In this document: in pieces, positions 7,722-16,736 of the stretch
Layout: the number at the start of each line of letters is the position of its first letter
How positions within the stretch are numbered: the stretch's first letter is position 1
DNA from: Pseudopedobacter saltans DSM 12145
Lineage (GTDB): Bacteria; Bacteroidota; Bacteroidia; Sphingobacteriales; Sphingobacteriaceae
DNA length: 64,000 nucleotides
Assembly (NCBI RefSeq): GCF_000190735.1
Contig: NC_015177.1
Location: 930,001 to 994,000, forward strand
Direction: 5' to 3'
The notes under the pieces: generated by a model
Seen by the model: the letters and a program-made list of their open reading frames with translations, nothing else
Told to the model about the DNA's origin: nothing
Databases searched by the model: none
Translations under genes and position numbers: made by a program

Positions 7722-9125
7722 CTAAAGCTCAAATACCATTCCCTTTTCCGGCAGGCTTACCTGATAATCTTTATTTTCTAAATCATTCTTTAAAGCCAGC
7801 ATACTGGATTGCTCGCCATGTACCAGAAATATCCGTTTGGGCTTTTTAGGAATTGCAGCAATGTAATCCAGGATGTCTTGATGATCGGCATGGCCGCTAA
7901 ACAAATCTGTCTTATCTATTTTTGCAAATACAGCTAAATCTTTCCCTTTTAGCCTAATAAAAGCATCTCCCCGTAGTAAGCGATGACCTAAAGTGCCTTC
8001 TGAGCAATAGCCAATAAATAAAATCTTGGCGTAAATATTTTGGATGTTATGGAAAAGATGGTCTTGAATTCTACCCCCTTCAAGCATTCCTGCAGAAGAA
8101 ATAATGATACAGGGTTCGAAATGATCGGCAATTTCTTTGCTTTCTTTTAATTCCTTTACATAAGACAAATTTTCGAATTCAAATTTATCTCCATAGGTTT
8201 CATAAAATGCTTCAGCTTCTTCATTAACATAATTTTTATACTTTCTATAGACCTCGGTAGCCCGATTGGCCAAAGGACTGTCGACAAATACAGGAATAGG
8301 AGGAAGTAATTTTTTAGAAAATATCTTATTAAGTGAATAAACCAGTGCCTGTGTACGCCCGACAGAAAAAGCAGGAATAATTAACCTTCCAGGTTGCTCT
8401 AAACAGGTTTCGGTTATATGTTTTATTAAAGTTTCTTCTATTGTTGAATCCGTAGAATGATGTTTGCCTCCGTAAGTAGATTCGCAAACCAGATATTCTG
8501 TTTGCGATAATATTTCAGGATCAACCAAAACAGGTGAGTTTTGTCTACCAATATCTCCCGTAAAAGTAATTGTCTTTTGAACGCCATTGTCAGACACAGT
8601 TAATTTACAGGCAGCGGCGCCCAATAAATGTCCTGTTGGAATAAATTCCAGTGAAATATTGTCTCTAATCTGAAATTGCTTATGATAAGCTACGGTAACC
8701 ATTCTGTCCGCAGTATCCATTACATGCTTTTGCAGATACAACGGCGCGGTATAAAGATCAGCCTGGCTTCTGTTTCTCAATTTTCTCCGACCTTTTGGAT
8801 TACCTTTCTTTTTATTGAAAAATAAATTTACAGCATCACTAAGCAGTAACTGACTAAGTTCTGCGGTAGGTGGGGTACATAAAATCTGCCCTTTGTAACC
8901 TTCTTTAATTAAGGTTGGAATATTTCCAGAATGGTCAATATGTGCATGAGTAAGTATAATCAGATCAATCTCGGCTGGATTAAAAGGGAAATTAGCGTTA
9001 TGAGATAAATCTTTCCCTCCTTCATAATCAAGACCACAATCAATCAGAATTCTATAATTGTCAATATCTAAAAGGTGCATACTGCCAGTTACCTGTTTAG
9101 CAGCACCCCAACATGTTAGTTTCAT
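7722..9125 (-). CDS. MBL-fold/beta-CASP RNA-processing-type hydrolase
   Basis: This 467-residue protein is a metallo-beta-lactamase-fold hydrolase with a beta-CASP insert, the group of CPSF73/Ysh1-like nucleases. Zinc ligands are visible: H60-x-H62-x-D64-H65 (THAHIDHSG), GHLLGAA, FTGDIG, then the beta-CASP acid in ESTYGG, and C-terminal SGHADHQD and HGE motifs. It probably acts in the cytoplasm on RNA, though bacterial members of this type are little studied. It is monocistronic as far as I see. It starts with MKLTCWGAAKQVTGS, which is family-typical. Confidence 0.9.
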   Translation of the reverse strand: MKLTCWGAAKQVTGSMHLLDIDNYRILIDCGLDYEGGKDLSHNANFPFNPAEIDLIILTHAHIDHSGNIPTLIKEGYKGQILCTPPTAELSQLLLSDAVNLFFNKKKGNPKGRRKLRNRSQADLYTAPLYLQKHVMDTADRMVTVAYHKQFQIRDNISLEFIPTGHLLGAAACKLTVSDNGVQKTITFTGDIGRQNSPVLVDPEILSQTEYLVCESTYGGKHHSTDSTIEETLIKHITETCLEQPGRLIIPAFSVGRTQALVYSLNKIFSKKLLPPIPVFVDSPLANRATEVYRKYKNYVNEEAEAFYETYGDKFEFENLSYVKELKESKEIADHFEPCIIISSAGMLEGGRIQDHLFHNIQNIYAKILFIGYCSEGTLGHRLLRGDAFIRLKGKDLAVFAKIDKTDLFSGHADHQDILDYIAAIPKKPKRIFLVHGEQSSMLALKNDLENKDYQVSLPEKGMVFEL

Positions 9126-9242
9126 ATAAATATAATATCGATGATTTAGTAAGAAATGTTGTTGATCTGAAGACAGAAAGAAAAGCCCGGAGAAATTTTA
9201 TTCCTCTGAAAATTCTTTTACAACAATATCTTTGAGACTAAA

Positions 9243-11075
9243 TCAAGTAGATTGGATTTCAAATTGAAGGTTACTTAAATGCTTATAAATGCCTTCATCA
9301 ATCTGAATCAGTTCACTATGTTTGCCTTCTTCGGCAATTTTTCCTTTATCTAAAACAATAATTTTATCGGCTTCGCGAATAGTCGATAAGCGATGTGCGA
9401 TAATAATAGAGGTACGCCCTTTCATTAAAGTTTCCAGTGCTTCCTGTACTAATCTTTCAGATTCCGAATCCAGAGAAGATGTCGCTTCGTCTAAAATTAA
9501 AATAGCCGGATCTTTTAATAAAGCCCTCGCTATAGCAATACGCTGTCTTTGTCCACCCGAAAGCTTAACACCGCGCTCGCCCACAACAGTGTCATAACCT
9601 TCAGGAAAACTCATAATGAAATTGTGAGCATTGGCCTGTTCTGCTGCTTTTATAATTTCTTCTTTGGTGGCATTTAGTTTTCCGTAAGCGATATTCTCTA
9701 AAATTGTACCACCGAATAGTATGACATCTTGCGGAACAATAGCAATTTGATTACGGATATCTGTTAATGCCAAATCATTGGCATTTATACCATCAAAAGT
9801 TATTTCACCTTTTTGAATATCATAAAATTTAAGGATCAAACCTGCAATAGTGGACTTTCCAGCTCCCGAGGAACCAACAAAGGCAACTTTTTGCCCTGCT
9901 TCGACATCAAATGAAATACCTTTAAGAACAGTTATTTCTTTCCGGGAAGGGTAGGCGAATACTACACCTTTAAAGGATAGACTTCCTTTAATAAAATGTT
10001 TGGTTTTATTCTTTTCAGGATCGATAGAGATATCTTCTGTTTTTTCTTCTAAGATTTCTAAAACACGTTCCGAAGCACCGACAGCTTTCTGAATATTGGC
10101 ATATAAATCTGGAAAGGTCCCCATTGCAGCACCCACAAATAATGAGTACAGCATATAAGCTAATAAAGAAGAAATATCAAATGATCCTTGCTGAACCAAA
10201 TAAGCACCGTACCACATTACTCCTAAAATGGCGCCAAACAAGCAAAATATAATAAATGATGCAAAACTCCCTCTGTAAGTGGCACCTCTTAAAGCGATTT
10301 TTACTACTTGACGAAGACTTTTATCATATCTGCCGGCCTCATAAGATTCATTAACAAAAGCTTTAACATTGTTGATACCTTGTAAGGTTTCCTCAACTAT
10401 AGTATTTGATTCTGCCAATTGATCTTGCGCACTTCTGGATATCAATCTTAATTTTTTTCCAAAGAAAACACCACAGCCAATAATAATAGGAAGAATAGAA
10501 AGATTGAATAAAGTTAATTGTACAGAAGTATAAATTAGGAAAGAAATACCACCAATTAACAATATAGTTTGTCTTATTATTTCTGCAAAACTTGTTGTTA
10601 TAGTATCTTGTATCTGAGAAAGATCTGCCGAAAGTCTGCTGTTTAATTCCCCAACTCTTCTGTTAGAGAAGAAGTTCATTGGGAGCGTAATCATTTTAAA
10701 ATAAGTATCTCTTCTTAAATCGGCCAGTGCTTTTTCGGTTACTTCAACAAAAAGCTTGATGCGGAAAAAAGATACAAAAGATTGTACAAATAAGATACTG
10801 AATGCTATAATTCCGATTAATTTAACACTATTCGGAAGTCCGTATTCTGCAGGATTTCCCTGAGCAACCTCAAGCATCACCTTAATTAATCCTGGAAATA
10901 GCAATCCCGTTAAGCTGGATAATAAAAGAAAAACAAATCCAATAATAAATTTCCCTTTATATGGCTTTAAATACTTGAGTAGCGCCGAGATTTTATTTAA
11001 TGTCTCTTTGTTGAGTTTTGCTTTTGGGAGTTCTGCTTCTTGTTTTGATCCACTATTAAACCTGTTCCTTGCCAT
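9243..11075 (-). CDS. ABC exporter, fused permease/ATPase (MsbA-like)
   Basis: This 610-residue half-transporter has a six-helix membrane domain (about 38-330) and an ATPase domain (about 360-605). The Walker A motif is GSSGAGKST at 401-409, the signature LSGGQ starts at 505, and Walker B is ILILDE at 525-530. It would work as a homodimer in the inner membrane, exporting a lipid, peptide or drug. MsbA-type lipid flipping is possible but not proven. The first 25 residues are charged and lie in the cytoplasm. A -7 box is found 33 bases upstream. Confidence 0.9.
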   Translation of the reverse strand: MARNRFNSGSKQEAELPKAKLNKETLNKISALLKYLKPYKGKFIIGFVFLLLSSLTGLLFPGLIKVMLEVAQGNPAEYGLPNSVKLIGIIAFSILFVQSFVSFFRIKLFVEVTEKALADLRRDTYFKMITLPMNFFSNRRVGELNSRLSADLSQIQDTITTSFAEIIRQTILLIGGISFLIYTSVQLTLFNLSILPIIIGCGVFFGKKLRLISRSAQDQLAESNTIVEETLQGINNVKAFVNESYEAGRYDKSLRQVVKIALRGATYRGSFASFIIFCLFGAILGVMWYGAYLVQQGSFDISSLLAYMLYSLFVGAAMGTFPDLYANIQKAVGASERVLEILEEKTEDISIDPEKNKTKHFIKGSLSFKGVVFAYPSRKEITVLKGISFDVEAGQKVAFVGSSGAGKSTIAGLILKFYDIQKGEITFDGINANDLALTDIRNQIAIVPQDVILFGGTILENIAYGKLNATKEEIIKAAEQANAHNFIMSFPEGYDTVVGERGVKLSGGQRQRIAIARALLKDPAILILDEATSSLDSESERLVQEALETLMKGRTSIIIAHRLSTIREADKIIVLDKGKIAEEGKHSELIQIDEGIYKHLSNLQFEIQST

Positions 11076-11107
11076 CTTTTAAAATACCCATTAAATTGGT
11101 CAATGGG

Positions 11108-11115
11108 CAAAAGTA
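11108..11115 (-). promoter_or_regulatory. -7 promoter box for the ABC exporter
   Basis: On the minus strand TACTTTTG matches the Bacteroidota -7 box TAnnTTTG exactly and ends 32 bases before the ATG at 11075. I see no TTG at the right distance upstream. The leader contains a CCCATT...AATGGG inverted repeat (11087-11107). Confidence 0.45.
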
Positions 11116-11132
11116 AGGTAAGAAAAGCGGAT

Positions 11133-11663
11133 TTAATTCTTTTTACTGTAAAATTTTCTGAACATATAAGCAGAACTAAGTGCAATTAGCGTCAACAATA
11201 CGATAATGTACACCGTAGCAGTAGCTTTTGATTTCTTAAGTTCGTCTATTTCTCTTTGTAAAATTTCGTTTTGACTTTGAAGCTTGTTGATCGTTCGCAT
11301 ATAAGAAATGTTTTTTTCATCCGTCTCTTTAGATTGGATCACCACTTTTTGCTGCTGGAACGCTTTATAGTCAAGTAAAACTTTTGTTTCTTTAAGTATC
11401 GCATTATCAGTCAGTATAATATTTAAAAGAATATCAATGCTCTTTTGCATGTCCTTTTTTGTTTTTAGGCCGAATATGCCGGTTCTCTGATTCAGGCTTT
11501 CGGTGTATTGTCCAAACTTTGTACTTCTTTGGTCGAGCATATTATTTATTTTTTCCCGTTGTCGTTCGTAAGCAAGACTATCATTATCGGCGAAAGCAAA
11601 TAGATTGGAAGAAAATAAAAGCAATGAAAGAAATAGAATAGAAAAAGGAGATGAAAATTTCAT
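11133..11663 (-). CDS. periplasm-facing membrane protein with coiled coil, unknown function
   Basis: This 176-residue protein has an N-terminal signal sequence (about 1-24, ending SSNLFAFA), a helical middle with a likely coiled coil over about 115-148 (KLQSQNEILQREIDELKKSK), and a single C-terminal membrane helix (about 149-168) followed by a Lys/Arg-rich end. The bulk should sit in the periplasm, tethered by the tail. I do not recognise a family. It lies between the ABC exporter and the aminotransferase on the same strand, with a terminator upstream. Confidence 0.7.
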   Translation of the reverse strand: MKFSSPFSILFLSLLLFSSNLFAFADNDSLAYERQREKINNMLDQRSTKFGQYTESLNQRTGIFGLKTKKDMQKSIDILLNIILTDNAILKETKVLLDYKAFQQQKVVIQSKETDEKNISYMRTINKLQSQNEILQREIDELKKSKATATVYIIVLLTLIALSSAYMFRKFYSKKN

Positions 11664-11790
11664 GTATTACAGTTTAAAGCTTTATAACGTACAAAGGCAT
11701 CTTTCAGTTTGTAGGAGTTAAATAAAAACCATACGGATTGCACAGAATTTATTATTTGATGCTTAGCTTCCTTTATGGTTTATTAAATAA

Positions 11791-11820
11791 AAAAGGAACA
11801 GGATAAATCCCATTCCTTTA
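11791..11820 (-). terminator. intrinsic terminator of the aminotransferase gene
   Basis: On the minus strand AAAGGAA...TTCCTTT (arms 11792-11798 and 11813-11819, with an inner GG/CC pair) is followed by a TTTTTTATTT tract. It lies 39 bases after the aminotransferase stop. Confidence 0.75.
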
Positions 11821-11858
11821 AAATGTATTCAGCGTTTGCTAATTTAAAAAACTGACAA

Positions 11859-13055
11859 CTAACTTAATTTTGCTAGTGCTTCTTTAATTCTTCTTAAAGC
11901 TTCCACTAAACTTTCATCAGAGGCAGCATAAGACAAACGGATATAATTATCATTACCAAAGCTATCACCACCTACTGTTGCCACATGTCCAACATTTAAA
12001 AGGTATAGTGCTAAATCGGAAGAATTTTTAATTACATTGCCATCAGCGTCTTTTTTTCCAAAGAACGAACTAATTTCAGGAAAGAAATAAAAAGCACCTT
12101 CTGGCATGTTAGTTTTAACCCCCGGAATATCTTTTAATAAATCATATACCAACTGACGACGGCGGGCAAAAGCTTCTTTCATTGTATTTACAGAATCTAA
12201 ACCTTGTTCGTAAGCCGCGATACCAGCTCTTTGAGCGATAGAACAAGTGCCAGAAGTAGTTTGTCCCTGCAATTTATCATTTGCAGCAGCAATTTCTTTG
12301 TTGGCAGCAAGGTAGCCCAAACGCCATCCTGTCATTGCGAATGCTTTAGAAAAACCGTTTATGATAATTACGCGATCTTTAATACTTGGAAATTGAGCAA
12401 TTGACTCATGTTTGTCAACAAAATTGATATGCTCATAAATTTCATCAGAAAGAATGAAAATATTAGGATGCTTCTCGAATACTTTTGCCAAAGCTGCCAA
12501 TTCTTCTTTGCTGTAAACCGTACCTGTAGGGTTATTTGGCGAAGAAAACATGAACAATTTACTTTTTGGAGTAATTGCAGCTTCCAATTGCTCAGGTGTG
12601 ATTTTAAAATCACTTTCTATGTCAGTATCAATAAAAACAGATTTACCTTCGGCAAGCGTTACCATTTCGGAGTAAGAAACCCAGTAAGGCGTAGGAATAA
12701 TTACTTCATCACCCGGATTGATCAAAGTCAAAATTACGTTAGATAATGATTGTTTTGCACCTGTAGAAACTACAATTTGCGATACATCGTAATCTAAATT
12801 ATTCTCGATTTTTAATTTATTTACGATAGCCTGGCGTAGTTCAGGATATCCCGGAACAGGAGAATAACGGGTATAGTTTTCGTCTAATGCCTTTTTTGCG
12901 GCTTCTTTAACGTGGTCAGGAGTGTTAAAATCTGGTTCTCCTACACTTAAACTGATTACATTAATGCCTTTTGCAGCTAATTCGCGACCTAATTTGGTCA
13001 TTTTTAACGTAGCTGATTCTGATAGGTTATTTATTCTGTCTGATAAAATACTCAT
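11859..13055 (-). CDS. PLP-dependent aminotransferase, class I (aspartate type)
   Basis: This 398-residue enzyme belongs to aminotransferase subgroup I-gamma, the usual aspartate/prephenate aminotransferase of Bacteroidota. PLP-binding motifs are seen: GAKQSLSN, SSPNNPTGTVYS, and the Schiff-base lysine in NGFSKAFAMTGWRLGY (K237 from the start used here). The cytoplasmic reaction moves the amino group from aspartate or a similar donor to 2-oxoglutarate. A seven-codon-longer start (TTG, 13076) would fall inside the promoter -7 box, so the ATG at 13055 (MSILSDRINN) is preferred. Confidence 0.93.
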   Translation of the reverse strand: MSILSDRINNLSESATLKMTKLGRELAAKGINVISLSVGEPDFNTPDHVKEAAKKALDENYTRYSPVPGYPELRQAIVNKLKIENNLDYDVSQIVVSTGAKQSLSNVILTLINPGDEVIIPTPYWVSYSEMVTLAEGKSVFIDTDIESDFKITPEQLEAAITPKSKLFMFSSPNNPTGTVYSKEELAALAKVFEKHPNIFILSDEIYEHINFVDKHESIAQFPSIKDRVIIINGFSKAFAMTGWRLGYLAANKEIAAANDKLQGQTTSGTCSIAQRAGIAAYEQGLDSVNTMKEAFARRRQLVYDLLKDIPGVKTNMPEGAFYFFPEISSFFGKKDADGNVIKNSSDLALYLLNVGHVATVGGDSFGNDNYIRLSYAASDESLVEALRRIKEALAKLS

Positions 13056-13073
13056 GATTTTAGCTTTGGGCAG

Positions 13074-13081
13074 CAAATATA
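13074..13081 (-). promoter_or_regulatory. -7 promoter box for the aminotransferase
   Basis: TATATTTG on the minus strand matches TAnnTTTG exactly and ends 18 bases before the ATG at 13055. No clear -33 TTG is seen. Confidence 0.5.
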
Positions 13082-13144
13082 ATGAATAGTTTTTTGTCTA
13101 TGGAATTTTCTATTTTTAAGTTTGTAGTCTTATTTTAAAATGAA

Positions 13145-14119
13145 GTGAAAGAGAAAAAGAATATTGTCCTGATGTCTTTGGTTGTTGGTGTTTTACTAAT
13201 GGCAATTAAGTTTTTTGCATTTTTTATTACCAACTCAAATGCAGTTCTAACCGATGCCGCCGAAAGTATAGTAAATATTGTAGCAAGCTCATTTGCGTTC
13301 TTTAGTATCTATTTGTCATCACTTCCCAGAGATCAGAACCATCCGTATGGACATGGAAAAGTAGAGTTTTTTTCAGCTTTTTTAGAAGGAGGATTGATCA
13401 TATTGGCCGGAATTGTAATTATAACTAAAACAATTTATAATATTTTTTATCCCGAACCTATTAAGGATCTTATCAATGGATCAGTCTTAATCGGAATTAC
13501 TGGTCTGGTTAATGGCGCGTTAGGATGGTATATGGTAAAGAAAGGAAAAAAGTTAAATTCTTTAACCATTATAGCGGACGGAAAGCACCTTGGAACCGAT
13601 GCTATTAGTTCATTCGGTCTTATTGCAGGGCTTATACTCATATATATAACTGAAATTTTTTGGCTGGATAGTTTGATTTCGTTAGGATTGGCTGGTTATA
13701 TAGTTTATAGCGGTTATAAGCTGACCAGAGTTTCTATAGGAGGATTAATGGATGAGTCTGATTTGGAGTTGGTAGAAAAGGTAGTAGAACATTTTAACAG
13801 CCATAGACGCGATCCGTGGATAGACGTACACAATTTAAGAATACAACGTTACGGGGCAACATATCATGTCGATTGTCATGTAACTTTACCTTATTACTTT
13901 GATCTCGTAAAAGTTCATCACGAAGTATCCGAAATTGATAAGGCAATGAATTCAAATACTTTTAATACTGAACTATTTGTTCATGCGGACCCTTGTGTGC
14001 CGGAATGTTGCCATTATTGCAATATGAAGAATTGTCCGGTTAGATCGGAACCTCAGACAATAAATATAGAATGGAATATTGATAATATTACAAAAAATAA
14101 AAAGCATTTTAATCAATGA
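13145..14119 (+). CDS. cation diffusion facilitator (CDF) metal transporter
   Basis: This 324-residue inner-membrane protein exports divalent metal ions by proton antiport. It shows the CDF metal sites (LTDAAES in helix 2, HPYGHGK before helix 3, IADGKHLGTDA in helix 5) and a C-terminal cytoplasmic domain. The last 50 residues carry an unusual Cys-rich segment, C-x3-CC-x2-C-x4-C, after HADP, a possible extra metal-sensing site. The start is GTG at 13145; an in-frame ATG at 13172 is the alternative. It is the first of three overlapping genes. Confidence 0.92.
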   Translation: MKEKKNIVLMSLVVGVLLMAIKFFAFFITNSNAVLTDAAESIVNIVASSFAFFSIYLSSLPRDQNHPYGHGKVEFFSAFLEGGLIILAGIVIITKTIYNIFYPEPIKDLINGSVLIGITGLVNGALGWYMVKKGKKLNSLTIIADGKHLGTDAISSFGLIAGLILIYITEIFWLDSLISLGLAGYIVYSGYKLTRVSIGGLMDESDLELVEKVVEHFNSHRRDPWIDVHNLRIQRYGATYHVDCHVTLPYYFDLVKVHHEVSEIDKAMNSNTFNTELFVHADPCVPECCHYCNMKNCPVRSEPQTINIEWNIDNITKNKKHFNQ

Positions 14120-14559
14120 AGAATTTCAACGTTCGTGTTTACGGACTCCTTATAAACGAAGAAAATCAAATTTTAATAACAGACGAAGAAATAAAAGGAT
14201 TCCGTTTTACTAAATTTCCTGGCGGCGGTCTCGAATTGGGAGAAGGAACTATTGAAGGATTAAAACGAGAATTTTTAGAAGAATGTAATTTGGAAATAGC
14301 CGTTTTAAGCCATTTTTATACGACAGATTTTTTTGTCAAGTCACTTTTTTCTGAAGAACAATTGCTTTCAATATATTATCTGGTGAAACCTTTAGACAAG
14401 TTCAAATTTAAAATATCTTTAGAAGCTTTCGATTTTGATAGTCAGGCTGAAGGGCAGAAGCAGGCTTTCAGATTAGTTTTTGTAGATGAGCTGGAAGATA
14501 AAGATCTGACTTTCCCTGTAGATAAACATGTGTTAAAGCTCCTGAAAAGTAAAAGATGA
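14116..14559 (+). CDS. Nudix hydrolase
   Basis: This 147-residue hydrolase cleaves a nucleoside diphosphate-linked substrate. The Nudix box G-x5-E-x7-REFLEE is present (GGGLELGEGTIEGLKREFLE region, about 35-56), but the usual Gly after EEx is Asn (EECNLE). Substrate not predictable. ATGA overlaps join it to the CDF gene before it and the transporter after it, so all three are one operon. Confidence 0.88.
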   Translation: MKNFNVRVYGLLINEENQILITDEEIKGFRFTKFPGGGLELGEGTIEGLKREFLEECNLEIAVLSHFYTTDFFVKSLFSEEQLLSIYYLVKPLDKFKFKISLEAFDFDSQAEGQKQAFRLVFVDELEDKDLTFPVDKHVLKLLKSKR

Positions 14560-15551
14560 TAGGGAAATTTATAAAGAAAGCTGCTTCATTTGGCTTTGAT
14601 GGTTTCCTACCGGGAATTATATCCGTGATTTTCCTGGCTTATTTATTTCCTTTCGCAGGAGCCAAGGATAGCTTAATTCCCTTAGACGAAATCGCCCAGA
14701 TAGGAGTTTCTATTATATTCTTTTTTTATGGACTAAAATTAAATCCAATACAATTAAAAGCGGGTTTATCTAATTGGAAGTTGCATCTGATGGTTCATCT
14801 GTCAACTTTTGTAGTTTTTCCGGTAATCATTCTGCTGTTACACAAACTGATTCCAAATATTCACACAGAGGACTTTTGGACGGGAATTTTTTATCTGACA
14901 GCTTTACCTTCAACAGTTTCGTCGTCTGTAGTAATGGTTTCGATAGCGAGAGGTAATATTCCGGCAGCAATTTTTAATGCCAGTATTTCCAGTTTATTAG
15001 GGGTTTTCATTACACCAATTTGGATGGAAGTTTGGTTCTCAGAGACAGCTAAGGGAGATTTTGAGTTAGGTGGTATATTCTTAAAGTTAATCCTACAGGT
15101 TCTTCTTCCAGTTTTATTAGGTCTAATCTTTCATAATAAATATAGCTGGTTTGCAGAAAAATACAAGGTTAGACTTAAACAATTCGATCAATCAATTATT
15201 TTACTCATTATTTTTAATTCTTTCTGTGAGTCCTTCACAGAAAATGTTTTTGCGGCATTAAGTATTAACGATTTATTACGGTTAACAATGTTTTCAGTAG
15301 CACTTTTTTTTGTCATAATCAGTATAACAAACTTTATAAGTAATCTATTGAACTTTTCCAAAGAAGACAAGATTACATTGATGTTCTGCGGATCGAAAAA
15401 GTCTCTAGTGCATGGAACTGTAATGTCTAAAATTCTATTCCCCGGTTCGGATGTTATGGGTGTTATTTTACTTCCCCTAATGATCTACCATACCTCGCAA
15501 CTGGTAATATGCAGTATTCTGGCCAACAAATTTGCCAGGGAAGATCGATAA
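14556..15551 (+). CDS. bile acid:sodium symporter family protein (SBF/YfeH type)
   Basis: This 331-residue membrane protein has about ten helices with the SBF-family features: GVSIIFFFYGLKL near helix 2, the LPSTVSSSVVMVSIARGN crossover segment, and a late FCGSKKSLVHG loop. It belongs to the DUF4137/YfeH-like branch, in which the substrate is unknown; bile acid is a family name only. It ends the CDF-Nudix operon. Confidence 0.85.
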   Translation: MIGKFIKKAASFGFDGFLPGIISVIFLAYLFPFAGAKDSLIPLDEIAQIGVSIIFFFYGLKLNPIQLKAGLSNWKLHLMVHLSTFVVFPVIILLLHKLIPNIHTEDFWTGIFYLTALPSTVSSSVVMVSIARGNIPAAIFNASISSLLGVFITPIWMEVWFSETAKGDFELGGIFLKLILQVLLPVLLGLIFHNKYSWFAEKYKVRLKQFDQSIILLIIFNSFCESFTENVFAALSINDLLRLTMFSVALFFVIISITNFISNLLNFSKEDKITLMFCGSKKSLVHGTVMSKILFPGSDVMGVILLPLMIYHTSQLVICSILANKFAREDR

Positions 15552-15695
15552 TCGTCAGAAAATTGAAATAAGCAAGAGATTGGAGCCAGAATAATTTCTA
15601 AAAGCATTGCCAATTTCATAGTTTTACAGACTTATTCTAAAACAAAAATTTTACAAAAAGAAATAGCGCTGGAAAGAGCCTAATTATATATTTCA

Positions 15696-16730
15696 ATGAA
15701 GAAACCTATTATAGTTATAAAGTTTGGATCGGCTTCAATTACAACGGCAGAAGGAGAATTGGATGAGAAAGTTGTAAAAGACATAGCAAAGCAGGTTGCC
15801 GTTTTACACCAGAAATACAATATAGTATTGGTTTCTTCTGGGGCTGTGGCAGCTGGTAAGAAGTTTATTCCAAAATATGCAGGTACGCTGATTGAAAGAA
15901 AGGCAGCCGCAGCGATAGGAAACCCTTTATTGTTACAAACTTATTCCAGATATTTCGAACCTTATAACTTAGCAATAGCACAAAGTCTTTGCGAACGCCA
16001 TCATTTCTCAAATAGAAGTCAGTTTCTGCAATTGAAAAAGACTTACGAAGAGCTATGGAAAAATAATATCATTCCGGTTGCTAATGAAAATGATGTAGTT
16101 AGCAATATGGAATTAAAGTTTTCAGACAACGACGAATTGGCTACTTTAATAGCTGTTGGTTTTGGAGCAGAACAATTGTTATTTAGCACCTCTGTTCCAG
16201 GAGTGTTGGACGAAAAAGGAAAGGTAGTCCCCGAAATCAGAGTCATCGACAAAGAAGCGTTGTCTTTGGCTAGAACGGATAAATCTTCTGTTGGATTGGG
16301 TGGGATGACTTCTAAATTAAATTTCGCCCGTCTGGCAACCCAAATGGGAATTAAAGCAGTGATTTTTGGAATCAGGACGGAAGATGGTATCTTGAAGAGC
16401 TTAAAAGGGGAAACCGGAACGGTATGCCATCCGCAACCAACTAAAATTTCTTCAAGAAATAAGTGGCTGGCTAGCGGAAGCTTAATCAGAGGTTCGGTTC
16501 AGGTTGACGAAGGAGCACAGAAGGCATTGGAAAAACGAAGAAGTCTTTTGGCAGTAGGTGTGAAGTCATTTTTAAGCGATTTCGAATCCGGAGAAGTTTT
16601 CCAGATAGTGAATGAGAAAAATATCGTCATAGCAGTAGCGAAAGCAAAAATTGATTCAAAAACATTAAAAACAATAGAAAGCAGACAAAATATCGAGTTG
16701 GCTCATGCCGATGATATTGTCCTATTATAA
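15696..16730 (+). CDS. proB: glutamate 5-kinase
   Basis: ProB phosphorylates glutamate as the first step of proline synthesis. The 344-residue protein has an amino-acid-kinase domain (about 1-245; IKFGSASIT and VSSGAVAAGK at the ATP/substrate site, NENDVVSNMELKFSDNDELA for glutamate) and a C-terminal PUA domain (about 263-340). It is 6 bases upstream of proA, an operon. Confidence 0.95.
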   Translation: MKKPIIVIKFGSASITTAEGELDEKVVKDIAKQVAVLHQKYNIVLVSSGAVAAGKKFIPKYAGTLIERKAAAAIGNPLLLQTYSRYFEPYNLAIAQSLCERHHFSNRSQFLQLKKTYEELWKNNIIPVANENDVVSNMELKFSDNDELATLIAVGFGAEQLLFSTSVPGVLDEKGKVVPEIRVIDKEALSLARTDKSSVGLGGMTSKLNFARLATQMGIKAVIFGIRTEDGILKSLKGETGTVCHPQPTKISSRNKWLASGSLIRGSVQVDEGAQKALEKRRSLLAVGVKSFLSDFESGEVFQIVNEKNIVIAVAKAKIDSKTLKTIESRQNIELAHADDIVLL

Positions 16731-16736
16731 AAGAAA

